The notes: generated from the letters alone by a model not told the origin. A stretch of 22,240 nucleotides of DNA from Tritrichomonas musculus (GCA_039105265.1 JAPFFF010000462.1:1-22240), one strand, 5' to 3'. Shown: positions 10,584 through 20,363, numbered from the stretch's first letter. Translations and numbers: made by a program.

Positions 10584-10587
10584 TTTA
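10584..10587 (-). terminator. TAAA poly(A)-type signal at the stop of the ankyrin gene
   Basis: On the - strand the stop codon TAA (10587-10585) is followed by A, giving TAAA. In trichomonads this tetranucleotide is the known 3' processing signal and often includes the stop codon. It supports the C-terminal segment being the true protein end. Confidence 0.5.
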
Positions 10588-13500
10588 AATCATTTTATTC
10601 ATTTCAGCACCATATCTATCACATCTTGGAATGTAATTAGAAGGTAATACACCATCCTCAACATGATAATCATTACTTTCGGTCCACGTCATTTTAAAGC
10701 TGCAATCTTTGATGCACCTAAAGATAAGTCTTCGTTCTTCAGATTTGCAAATATTGATAGATTTTTTTTGTATCATAGAAATATTTTGCATTGCAATTTT
10801 AACTTTATTTTTGGTTGTAAATTTAAGATTCAGTAAATCGGCAAAAGTTGAAGGATCCCCCGCTGAATGGTTTTTATAATAGCCTAAAACACTGGGATCT
10901 GAACTTGATTGGGTTTGAATAATCAATAAAAGTGGATTTGGAATTGAATTTTGTAGGTTATTTGGATTATGAATGGCATTGATTAGTAATTGATTAGATG
11001 CTGTATTTTGTTGATTAGAATGATTTTGAGGAACATTAGATAATAATTGATTAGATGCTATATTTTGTTGATTGGATTGATTTTGAGGAACATTAGATAA
11101 TAAATGATTAGATGTTATATTATGTTGATTGGATTGATTTTGAGGAACATTAGATAATAATTGATTAGATGCTGTATTTTGTTGATTAGATTGATTTTGA
11201 GGAACATTGATTAGAAATTGATTATGTAAAGAATTTTGTTGATTAGTTTGATTTTGACGAGTATTAGATAATAACCGATTAGATGTAGAATTTTGTTGGT
11301 TAGATTGATTTTGAGGAGCATTGATTAGTAATTGATTAGATGCTATATTTTGTTGATTAGATTGATTTTGAGGAACATTGATTAGTAATTGATTTGATGC
11401 TGTATTTTGTTGATTAGATTGATTTTGAGGAACATTGATTAGAAATTGATTATGTAAAGAATTTTGTTGATTAGTTTGATTTTGACGAGTATTAGATAAT
11501 AACCGATTAGATGTAGAATTTTGTTGGTTAGATTGATTTTGAGGAGCATTGATTAGTAATTGATTAGATGCTGTATTATGTTGATTGGATTGATTTTGAG
11601 GAATATCGATTAGAAATTGATTATGTAAAGAATTTTGTTGATTAGATTGATTTTGAGGAACATTGACTAGTAATTGATTAGATGCTGTATTATGTTGATT
11701 AGATGGATTTTGTTGAACATTAGATAATAATTGGTTAGATGCTGTGTTTTGTTGATTAAATGGATTTTGAGAAATATTAACTAATAATTGATTAGGTATA
11801 GAATTTTGTTGATTGAGTTCATTTTGTTGTTTTTCATAATCGTCAACTGAGGTGATTGAAACTGGCAAACGATTTAAGCCAAATGACCTTGATTCATTCA
11901 AATTATCTTGGTTTTCAATTAATTCATTTGATGAATCATCCGGATGTTTGGTTCCAAGCTCATTATTTACAAGTTTATTTAGATTTTCAAGTAAGCCTTG
12001 AAGTGCTTCATTATTTGAAAAAACGTTTTCAACTAAGAAAGTTGCCACATCAAAATCTTTGTTTACAATTGCAGTCAGAATCATTATGAATGAAATCTTA
12101 ATTTTCAAATTTTTAACCAAGAATGAAAGAACATCGACATGGCCGTTTAAAATTGCAGCATCGAATGATTTGATTATTTGTTGTTCATCGAAATTCTTTT
12201 CAAAATTTAACAAAGCTTTGACACAATCTAAATGGCCAGACTCGCATGCAAAAAACAAAGGTGATTTATCTGAATTAATCGAGATTTGCTTTTTAGCAAA
12301 AGAATCAAAACTCAACAAATATTTGACAATTTCAATTTGTCCTCCTTTACAAGCATCGTGCAAAGGTGTTCTTTTACTTTGGCAAAAAGTAGACAAAAAT
12401 CCATTAAAATCATGAATTTTGCTGCATGGAATGATGATTTGACAATAAAACTTAGCAATTCCTAAATAGCCAAGTTGGCAAGCTAAATGAAGTGGTGTTT
12501 GTGACTCAGAATTATCAAATGGAAACATGTCAGCATCTATTTGATAGAAATATGTGATAACTTCAAATTTGGCACTCATTACAGCGTAATGAATTGGTTT
12601 GAATCCTTTCGAATCACTCCAATTAAGTGCTTCGTTATTACTGTTATTAATCAAAGCTTTGATAATTGACAAATCACCGCCATAGCAAGCAAAATGTATC
12701 GGTGATCTTTGGAGATTGTCTCTCTGGTCAATGAGAAGATATTCTTTTTTATTTATGTAAAAATTTAAAAGAGAAAAAAAGCATTTCTGTGATTTAAAAA
12801 AAGCGCATAAAGACAGGAATGAAGGACTGCTTTGAAGAATGGCAGGCATTTTAAATTTGCTAAAGAAAATATGTTCTTTTTTAAAGGATATTAATGAATT
12901 GATTAATTTTTCATCATTGTCATCTAAAATATAATCTAGAATCTGCTCATTCGTGTCCGTATCATAATATAAAAAATCCGTTTTTTCATGACAAATTGGG
13001 CAAATTATTGAATCGTTTTTTTGAACAGCATCAACAAGTTGAAATAATTTAAATGAATGATTATTATGACAGATACTTGCTTCTAAGTCAGGAATTTCTT
13101 TTGGTATATTCAATTTTGATTTAAAATATTGAAAAAGTTCTTCATTTGTCATTTTTCTATAGCTCAAAATTTGAATAAAAAATAAATTTTGAGGCGAATT
13201 TACAAAAGTCAATTTGATTTGACCATCATTGTTATTATTTAGTTTTATATAAGAAGTTTTGTTTGAGCTATTGATTTCAATTGGGTTTTCGTTTTCTGAG
13301 ATTTGGAAATTTGGAAAAATTGACAAACCGTCTGGAATGAATTGTAAATAAGTTATTTCATTGTTATCTTGATCAACAAGCTGGATAAAAACATCTTTGG
13401 GTGTTTGATCAACTGTTTGAACAAGATAAAATGTTCTTCTTAAAAATTGAAAGTTAATCATTGTTTCCGGAGAGATTTGATTTTCAATTATAAAAAGATT

Positions 13501-13737
13501 ACTTATTATATCTAAAAAATCTTTTTTTATTTGTGCTTCATTTAAATTAATTTGTGATTCGACAGTATTTCTGATGTTATCTCTTTGTGAAGCCAAATCA
13601 CCTTCTTGAATTGATAATAATTGTGAAAGAGTTGTAATAGAATCATCGGTTAAGTTGTTTAAGATATCATCAGGCAAATTAGATTCGTTATCAGAGGGAT
13701 TATCTAAAAAATCATTCGATGAGTTGATAATATTCAT
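10585..13737 (-). CDS. SP-RING-like / ankyrin / Q,N-repeat / MuDR-finger fusion protein
   Basis: This is a 1,050-residue intronless gene. Residues 1-80 are acidic and N/S/D-rich. Residues 85-205 look like a beta-rich PINIT-type region. Around 221-262, C223-H224, H227 and C246-P-I-C249, followed by an acidic I-L-D-Y-I-L segment, resemble the zinc half of PIAS/Siz SP-RING SUMO ligases. The first loop of the classical finger is not evident. Residues about 340-575 hold at least five ankyrin repeats (S-P-I-H-F-A at 345, T-P-L-H-L-A at 414, T-P-L-H-D-A at 457, S-P-L-F-F-A at 492). Residues 642-945 are sixteen 19-residue Q/N-rich repeats. Residues about 971-1039 match the N-terminal MuDR/FAR1-type zinc finger in pattern (C1008-x3-C1012, H1025, C1039). 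I infer a nuclear or scaffold role. If the SP-RING reading is wrong, it is an ordinary trichomonad ankyrin protein with a tail. Confidence 0.75.
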   Translation of the reverse strand: MNIINSSNDFLDNPSDNESNLPDDILNNLTDDSITTLSQLLSIQEGDLASQRDNIRNTVESQINLNEAQIKKDFLDIISNLFIIENQISPETMINFQFLRRTFYLVQTVDQTPKDVFIQLVDQDNNEITYLQFIPDGLSIFPNFQISENENPIEINSSNKTSYIKLNNNNDGQIKLTFVNSPQNLFFIQILSYRKMTNEELFQYFKSKLNIPKEIPDLEASICHNNHSFKLFQLVDAVQKNDSIICPICHEKTDFLYYDTDTNEQILDYILDDNDEKLINSLISFKKEHIFFSKFKMPAILQSSPSFLSLCAFFKSQKCFFSLLNFYINKKEYLLIDQRDNLQRSPIHFACYGGDLSIIKALINNSNNEALNWSDSKGFKPIHYAVMSAKFEVITYFYQIDADMFPFDNSESQTPLHLACQLGYLGIAKFYCQIIIPCSKIHDFNGFLSTFCQSKRTPLHDACKGGQIEIVKYLLSFDSFAKKQISINSDKSPLFFACESGHLDCVKALLNFEKNFDEQQIIKSFDAAILNGHVDVLSFLVKNLKIKISFIMILTAIVNKDFDVATFLVENVFSNNEALQGLLENLNKLVNNELGTKHPDDSSNELIENQDNLNESRSFGLNRLPVSITSVDDYEKQQNELNQQNSIPNQLLVNISQNPFNQQNTASNQLLSNVQQNPSNQHNTASNQLLVNVPQNQSNQQNSLHNQFLIDIPQNQSNQHNTASNQLLINAPQNQSNQQNSTSNRLLSNTRQNQTNQQNSLHNQFLINVPQNQSNQQNTASNQLLINVPQNQSNQQNIASNQLLINAPQNQSNQQNSTSNRLLSNTRQNQTNQQNSLHNQFLINVPQNQSNQQNTASNQLLSNVPQNQSNQHNITSNHLLSNVPQNQSNQQNIASNQLLSNVPQNHSNQQNTASNQLLINAIHNPNNLQNSIPNPLLLIIQTQSSSDPSVLGYYKNHSAGDPSTFADLLNLKFTTKNKVKIAMQNISMIQKKSINICKSEERRLIFRCIKDCSFKMTWTESNDYHVEDGVLPSNYIPRCDRYGAEMNKMI
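10903..11814 (-). repeat. 57-bp in-frame minisatellite (16 units, 19 residues each)
   Basis: Inside the ankyrin gene, sixteen 57-bp units encode N-Q-x-N-x4-N-x-L-L-x-N-x3-N-x type repeats, rich in Q and N. A block of four units is duplicated: the segment at about 11211 recurs exactly 228 bp away at 11439. All units stay in frame and substitutions are moderate, which suggests expansion under coding constraint. Confidence 0.9.
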
Positions 13738-14195
13738 AAATTATTTTTCCATAATACGACCGTTTATGAGTCCTTTTCTATTGAAATAATTCTATATGCT
13801 CTCATAAAATAATATTATTTAAGAAAGTGCTGCATTTTATTGCAATCAGTTGTGTTAATTTCTTTCAAAACAACTTTTATGTTTTCAAATGAGAGCAGCA
13901 AGACTTTTTTTTTTTAGAACCAAAGCTCTATTTAATTAATTCCAATCAAAATCTGCATTGATGCTTCAAGCATTCTTATAACAAAAGTGTGATTTTTATT
14001 TAGAGCTAGATGAATCCAAACTTAATAATAATAATAATAATAATAAATCTAGTATTTTTACCATATAATATTATATCATTTTTTTACATATATTATTAAT
14101 CATTTTTAGATTAGAAGCACGCCAAAAATGATTAATTGAATTTTTTAACATATAATATTATATCATAGATTAATCTGAAAAATGATAATAATATA
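13738..14195. other. Intergenic DNA with an inverted-repeat patch
   Basis: This stretch contains an (AAT)n run at about 14025-14046. It also has two copies of a self-complementary CATATAATATTATATCAT (about 14062 and 14148) flanked by an imperfect inverted repeat around ATCATTTTTAGATTA (about 14097) and its partner near 14168. It could be a tiny MITE relic. Nothing coding is seen. Confidence 0.45.
13765..13769 (-). promoter_or_regulatory. Possible initiator of the ankyrin gene
   Basis: Read on the - strand, TCATA at 13769-13765 fits TCA(+1)Y(T/A), with the A about 30 nt before the ATG at 13737. A five-base match in A+T-rich DNA is weak evidence by itself. Confidence 0.3.
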
Positions 14196-14588
14196 TTATA
14201 TAATATCATAGATATAGTGTAATTGGTTTATTCTCCTCGTATGAAAAAGATCTTTAATCTTTTTAGATTTCTTTTCTTTTCGTTTTTCTTTCCATTGCTG
14301 GAATTTACTAACTATCTTTGTTTTTTCTTTTGGTTTTCCTAAATTTTGTATGGAAACTTCGATTGCTGTTTCAATTACTTCTTTCACATTGTAATGTGAG
14401 TCTGCATTACATTCTAAAAAATCAATTGCTCCATTTTTTTCTTTCATTTTTTCTCCTTTTTCAGTAGGAACTGGTTCCCAGCCTTCTGATATGTATTCAT
14501 CCGCATGTTCATTGAAGTCATCTCTGAGTTTCGAGTTTGATCCCAAGAATATATGGTATACCAGAAATATTTTTATCAGAAATTTTTA
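14196..14588 (-). pseudogene. Unrecognised lysine-rich 3' gene fragment
   Basis: A - strand frame of about 130 codons is open from a stop near 14590 to the TAA at 14196-14198. Its middle looks coding: E-G-W-E-P-V-P-T-E-K-G, D-F-L-E-C-N-A-D-S-H-Y-N-V-K and a charged helix W-K-E-K-R-K-E-K-K. No ATG occurs in the first 45 codons; the first in-frame ATG (14445-14447) would give 83 residues and has no initiator close by. The last ten codons look like read-through into A+T-rich DNA. I take it as the 3' remnant of a lost gene; a short real gene from 14447 is the alternative. Confidence 0.35.
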
Positions 14589-14771
14589 AATTACCACTAT
14601 TTTACAAATATCTCCAAATCAAAAAAGTAAAACTAATAAAATTTAACAAAACTTGTAATTTATAATAATAATTTTTATATAATTTATTATTAAATATTTA
14701 ATAAAATAATTAAATTGTATGAAAAATAACACAAATTAAAATTGTATGGATAATGAAAGCACGTTAGATAT
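14589..14771. other. A+T-rich spacer before the nested elements
   Basis: Nearly pure A/T with no feature that I can support. It is the left flank of the 60-bp inverted repeat and shows no similarity to the right flank after 20860. Confidence 0.5.
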
Positions 14772-14831
14772 TATAGGCGGACTCGAACTTGATTTCCTAA
14801 AAAGTCGAGATAAAATTTTCAATTCCAAAAG
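14772..14831 (+). repeat. 60-bp inverted repeat, left copy (putative transposon end)
   Basis: This stretch is the exact reverse complement of 20801-20860, 60 of 60 bases by eye, and similarity stops abruptly at both sides. It begins TATAGGCGGACTCG. TATA is self-complementary, so the true end may be GGCGG with a TA or TATA target duplication. It contains a small internal hairpin (CTCGAACTT against AAGTCGAG). Confidence 0.8.
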
Positions 14832-14948
14832 GGGGAACATAGGGGGTCTAACGATAAAAAATTTTGAATTCTAACCAAAGGCATCCAAATTATTCTATTA
14901 TATTTAATAAAATATTTGATATTTATTGGTATATTTATTTTTAAGAAT

Positions 14949-15002
14949 TATCTATAGGAAGTGTAGATCCCGCTTTTTATTTTTCTGAAGGTCTGTTTGA
15001 TT
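14949..15002 (+). repeat. 54-bp inverted repeat, left copy
   Basis: It pairs with 16800-16853 with three mismatches in 54 bases. It begins TATCTATAGGAAGTG. The pair bounds about 1.9 kb and lies inside the 60-bp inverted repeat pair. Transposon termini are the likely reading. A further 12-bp inverted match (AGAGGTCGTTCA) links 15597-15608 with 16775-16786. Confidence 0.75.
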
Positions 15003-15018
15003 AATTTATTTTTCAAAA

Positions 15019-15514
15019 AATCAGAATTAGACTTGTTATTCTCCGATTCTCGAGATCGATAATTGATTGACTTTTTGATATCGATACATAAATATGCACA
15101 GATTCTCGAGATCGATTTCAGAGATCGAGAATTTTGTTTCTCAGCTTTTGATATCAGAATTTTCAATTAAACTTTTTGATAAAAATATGATCGTATTTTA
15201 ATCTCAAATATTTCATAAAAAAGAATGTATTTTTTGATTTTAATCTTAAAATAAACATCAATACATTCTATTATTTATTTTTAGATATAATAAAATCACA
15301 AATACCAATTATAAAAAAAGATAAACCTGCTTGAGATCTCGAGATCTCGGTAATTGATATCAAGTTTACAATTATTTTTATATCACATTTCATATCTGAT
15401 ATCTTGATAATCGATAATCTCGATATCAGATTTTTAAACTGATAATCGAGTATCAGATGCAAAAAAGTGACGTTTTTGATATCGATTCTCAAAATAACAA
15501 GTCTAATCAGAATT
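15019..15514. mobile_element. 476-bp Mutator-like MITE with 10-bp target duplication
   Basis: The element spans 15029-15504. Both ends carry AGACTTGTTATT in inverted orientation with 12 perfect bases, then looser matches around GAGAATC and GATATC. It is flanked by AATCAGAATT at 15019-15028 and again at 15505-15514, a perfect 10-bp direct duplication. Duplications of 9-11 bp are characteristic of Mutator-like elements. The interior has no convincing gene and is dense in palindromes of the CTCGAGATC and GATATCGAT type, including a 16-bp direct repeat at 15045-15060 and 15101-15116. It inserted just inside the left 54-bp repeat. Confidence 0.75.
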
Positions 15515-16799
15515 AGAGTAGGGAATCATTAAAATTAATATAAAATATAAAAATCCAGCCAAGATTAAATGAATGTTACATGGTTTAATTAAAAAAAGAG
15601 GTCGTTCAACTTATAAAAAGTAATTCAAAAACAGATTATTTTTTAGTATGTTATTATATGATATATAAATATAAAGATAGAATAATATTTTAATAAAATT
15701 TCCGACTGATCTTTAGATATTTTAATTTTTAATAATTAAATGAAAAGCAATAATAATCTTGACCATATTTTTGACCAAGAAGATAAAATTTAATTTTATT
15801 ACACTTTTTCTCATTTTTCATAATTCATTATTATATTTATTTAATAATTTTTTTTAAGAATTCCATACTTTTACTATTTTATTTCATAAAAAAATAATTT
15901 GAGAATCATTTATTTTTCTCTCAATTTTTTAAAAATAATTTATTCTATAATAAAAGTGTAATAAAATTATATAATTTATTTATATCTTTAACATAACATA
16001 AATATTAGTTAATTAATTGAATAATTATATAATATTAATATTGTATATTATTAATTGCAATCATTTTAAGAGTATTATTGGAATTATATATATATATTTA
16101 TAAGATTGAATAATAAATATAATTGTTATTCAATTTTTTCATTTAAATAAATAAAAATATTGAATAAATTATTTTTACAGAAAAATAATCTCAAATTATA
16201 AAAATTGATCTATATCTATAAATATCTAAAATTTTGATAAATTAATTAAATAATCAAATTAATAATATATATATAAATATATTAAAATATATTAAAATCT
16301 TTAATTTGGAGATGATTGTATAGGAATTTAAAATGCAATTTTATAATGCAAAATTGACTGGAAGAAATTTCCTAAAAAGTTGAAGATAAAATCATATTAC
16401 AATAACTAACCAAAAGAATAAATACCAAAAACCGGTGAATAATGTTTGATGTCAAAAAACTGAAATTATCTAATAATGCAATTCAGAGACCAATAATCAT
16501 TTAAATAGAATGATTCAAGGTATTTATAACGAGTATATGAATAATAATATAATTTATCGAATTAAATCTTAAAAATCTTAAAAATTCAAAGATAAAATCA
16601 GTAATGATTAATATTATTTCAAAAATTAAAAAAATCATATTTGACTACAATTTTACATTTAACAAAACAGAATAATCCTATAAATTATGATTATATAATT
16701 TTTAGGAAATTTTGTTAAATATTTTTTGGTAAAAAGTTGATTGCAAGTAAAAAGTTACGTTAAAACCACTTCACTGAACGACCTCTCTATAAGTATTTA
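15515..16799. other. A+T-rich interior of the 1.9-kb inverted-repeat element
   Basis: No gene is visible. At 16367-16393 a diverged copy of the motif TTTCCTAAAAAGT-x-GAAGATAAAA from the 60-bp repeat appears in the same orientation as the left copy, followed some 15 bp on by a CTAACCAAAAG like that near 14872. This suggests an older related repeat. Otherwise only A/T-rich sequence is seen. Confidence 0.5.
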
Positions 16800-16853
16800 A
16801 ACCGAACAGACCTTCAGAAAAATAAAAAGCGGGATCTCCACTTCCTATAGATA
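16800..16853 (-). repeat. 54-bp inverted repeat, right copy
   Basis: Reverse complement of 14949-15002 with three differences. Just inside it, CACTGAACGACCTCTCTATAAG at 16773-16794 recalls the CTCTATAA-containing ends of pogo-type elements, but that likeness is loose. Confidence 0.72.
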
Positions 16854-19026
16854 TTTGTCTTAATTAAGTTTACTATTAATTAACATTTATGAAATGTATT
16901 TTAAAATATATGCATAAATATCATCTTTAAAAAAGAGTAAAATAATAAAGAAAATTAAAAGGTGTTTTTTTTATTAACATATAAATCATTTATAATAACA
17001 ATAAACTTTTTTTTATAAAATTGCAAATAAAAGTAATATTGAAAGTAAAAATATTACAAATATGTTATCTTGATCTTCTTCTATGGTTTACTATGATCAT
17101 CAGTTAAATTGTGGCGTTTTATAAACTTTTAAAACTATCAGGTACTTCATTTTTTGTCTATGATGTTTTTGAAATGCTCTTTTTCTGCTTGGCCAGGGCA
17201 GAAAATAGAGAATATCAAATCAAAGATATGAAGTGATTTTTTTTCATCCACCTTTTCGCTCTCAAAAAGTTAAAAAATATTATATTTTAATCATTTTTGA
17301 ATAAAAACTCTTTATATATTAGAGATAGGATTTTTTTAATGATAGATTTGATATACTGATATTATTCTGATTTTTTTAAGCCTATGTTCAAAATGAACTC
17401 TTATTATATATAGGATAAAATGCTCAAACTTTTTCAAATCATAAACAGCATCTAAACTTTTTTCAAATCATAAACCATTTTAAAAATGATGTCCACTGTG
17501 TACTATCATTTCTCAAGGAGAAAAAAATTAACACAAGAAGACTGTCATGATAAAACTTCTTCTTTTGTTATTATTGATTTTAAATTTATTATTGTTTTTT
17601 AAATTTTATTGATTTTAACTATAAAAACAATAATAACAACAAACATTTCCAAAAAAATCATCTTAAATGAGCCGTCAATAAGGTAATTGAATGATAATTA
17701 GCAAATGCTTTTAAAAAAAAATTGAATTCGAAATCAATTTGCTTTGAAATATACTTTACTAAGTAAAGGAAATAGTAGTATGATTGATTTTTGCGCTTAA
17801 GATTATTTTAAATGAGTATATTTGGCATATTTGGCTCATGATTTTATTTCGCAATTGAAAAGCCAAAAAGTTCAAATTTCGTATTAGTAAACAACTGTTA
17901 ACATGCTTTTTTGTTCGTGCCTTCTCTCTTTTTTGGTTAAAATGAATTTATAATAATTTCTTTACGAAAGTGAAATTTTTCGTTACGAAAGTGAAAATTA
18001 AACTAAAAAAGTTATGTGATAAAATTTTTAAAAATTTTGGTGGTTACATTTTTCGTTACAAAAGTGGGTTTTATCGTTACAAAAGTGAAGCAACTGTAAA
18101 AAAAAAAGAGCAAAAAAAGCATATTAAAATAAAATATATGCAAAAAAAAAAGGAAATTATATATTAAAAAACATATAAAGATAAAAATAAAACGAAAAAT
18201 TCTAAAAAACATCAATAATTCTTGATGATTACTTTATTACGATAAACAATTTAATGATAGATGGAATAAAAAGGTAAAGAATCATTAACTCATACTAGAA
18301 ATTATAAATTATCACCAAAAAAGCCATAAAGCTGGGGTTTATATTAACAAGAATAAATTATTATATTTCATATTCATTATAAAAATATGAAAGTATAATG
18401 TTTGGTTTAAGTTTAAGATCATTTTGGGCAAAAAGAAAATGTTGCTGCGTTAAATAAAAAAAAAATATAGTTCAATTTATAACTTGTATAAAAAATTAAA
18501 TTGAATTGAAAATTATCTTATGAGAACTTTTTGATGGAAAAATGAACTATCATTAGGCTGACTGATTCTATGTGATTTATCAAATAATTTCTATGAATAA
18601 ATGGTTATTTAAAATGATTTAAAAATATAATTATCTCCAAGAAAAAAAATGATTTTTTAATTTATTTAAATATTATAATAAGTTTTATCAAAATTAATTA
18701 TTTATTTTATATTTATTATAAATATAAATCAAATATTAATCCTATTATTAAAAAAAAGAATATCAATAATATTTGGGCATATTTTTAATAATAAATATTA
18801 TATATTTTATTTGCTAACTAATTTTGAAATAATCTATGATTTAAAATAATAAAAACAATAAGATAAAAATAACTTTAATAGAGATAATTAAGCTTTCAAA
18901 AAAAAGTAAACGGAATGACGGCGGTTAGTAATCAAAAAAATTCAGAACCAAAGCTTTTTAAGTATTGTTTTTTCAATGTGTTTTATCAATTATTTTAATA
19001 GTATATTTGTCCAAATGTAACTAACA
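16854..19026. other. A+T-rich DNA with short direct repeats, no gene recognised
   Basis: The stretch lacks a convincing coding frame. It holds a short palindromic G+C spot (CTGCTTGGCCAGGGCAG, about 17186-17202), two direct copies of a CTTTTTTCAAATCATAAAC-type motif near 17430-17475, and the 21-bp-spaced CGTTAC motifs at 17960-18087. The rest is low-complexity A/T. Confidence 0.5.
17960..18087 (+). repeat. Four CGTTAC(G/A)AAAGTG motifs in two 21-bp-spaced pairs
   Basis: The motif occurs at 17960-17972 (one base different), 17981-17993, 18054-18066 and 18075-18087. Spacing within each pair is 21 bp, and the two pairs are 94 bp apart. The pattern may be a duplicated protein-binding site or the remnant of a decayed tandem repeat. 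Confidence 0.6.
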
Positions 19027-19170
19027 TTGACTGAAACTTTAAAAGCACGTTTAGTAGTCAAATTTGACTCAATTCTTGAATGTGCAGGATCAATACCATT
19101 TAATGATTTAATTGATGATCCAATTAAATCGCTAAAACTCAAAAAATTTCCTGAACTCGGATATAAATGA
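19027..19170 (+). pseudogene. Short coding-looking fragment, unrecognised
   Basis: A 47-codon + strand stretch ending in TGA at 19168-19170 has balanced, protein-like composition (A-R-L-V-V-K-F-D-S-I-L-E-C-A-G, then P-F-N-D-L-I-D-D-P-I-K) unlike the low-complexity surroundings. There is no ATG and a stop lies two codons upstream. I recognise no family. It lies inside the 60-bp inverted-repeat pair, so it could be the last trace of a transposase or a captured host fragment. Confidence 0.35.
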
Positions 19171-19689
19171 TATCCATAATTACATTAACTCATTTTAATT
19201 TTAATAAATATACGCTAAAAATATTTATTTATTTATTTTTAATTGATATAAAAATTAAATAATTAGACATACTATTTTTAATAGTTTTTTTAAAAAATAT
19301 AATTTATTAAAATTTGAATGAATTCAGAGCCGATCATTCAATTTTTATTGAATTTTGATAATGGCTCTGAAATTTCATCGTCAGCCTAGAACTATAAAAA
19401 GTAAACTCAATTCGGAAATTTCCACGTCCGATAGGATTTTTTTTCGATATATCTCAATTAAAAAAATATTACAAAATTTATTTTATTATAAATATAATTT
19501 ATGTAATAAAATATATAACTAATAAATCAAAAATAAAATATATAAATGTTTATTTAATAAGATATTATCCTTTTAAATTGAATGAAACGTGAAAATTAAA
19601 AAACTTAGTTTATAAAGAAATGCTTCAAAATCAATTTTCAACTCAAATGTACTTTCTTTTAACTCAAATGAACTTTCTTTAAATAAAAG
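19171..19689. other. A+T-rich DNA with a hairpin and a 21-bp duplication
   Basis: Two features stand out: the hairpin at 19323-19371 listed separately, and a tandem pair of AACTCAAATG(T/A)ACTTTCTTT at about 19639-19680 just before the poly-T and (TTTA)n array. No gene is seen. Confidence 0.5.
19323..19371. repeat. 49-bp two-part hairpin
   Basis: TTCAGAGCC (19323-19331) pairs perfectly with GGCTCTGAA (19363-19371). Inside it, ATTCAAT (19336-19342) pairs with ATTGAAT (19347-19353) around a TTTT loop. The double stem is too ordered for chance A/T sequence. It may be a miniature inverted-repeat relic or a structured transcript. Confidence 0.7.

Positions 19690-20363
<674 letters not shown>

Noticed and set aside
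14948-15492. Two short - strand frames inside the MITE
   Set aside because: They consist of palindromic repeat DNA and overlap the terminal inverted repeats, with no protein-like composition.
17970-18215. Short overlapping frames on both strands
   Set aside because: They have K/F/I-only low-complexity composition derived from A/T-rich DNA and the CGTTAC motifs.
19020-19025. ACTAAC branch-point-like motif before the 47-codon fragment, suggesting an intron
   Set aside because: The trichomonad 3' splice motif continues ACACAG, which is absent, and no matching 5' splice site with an upstream exon is seen.
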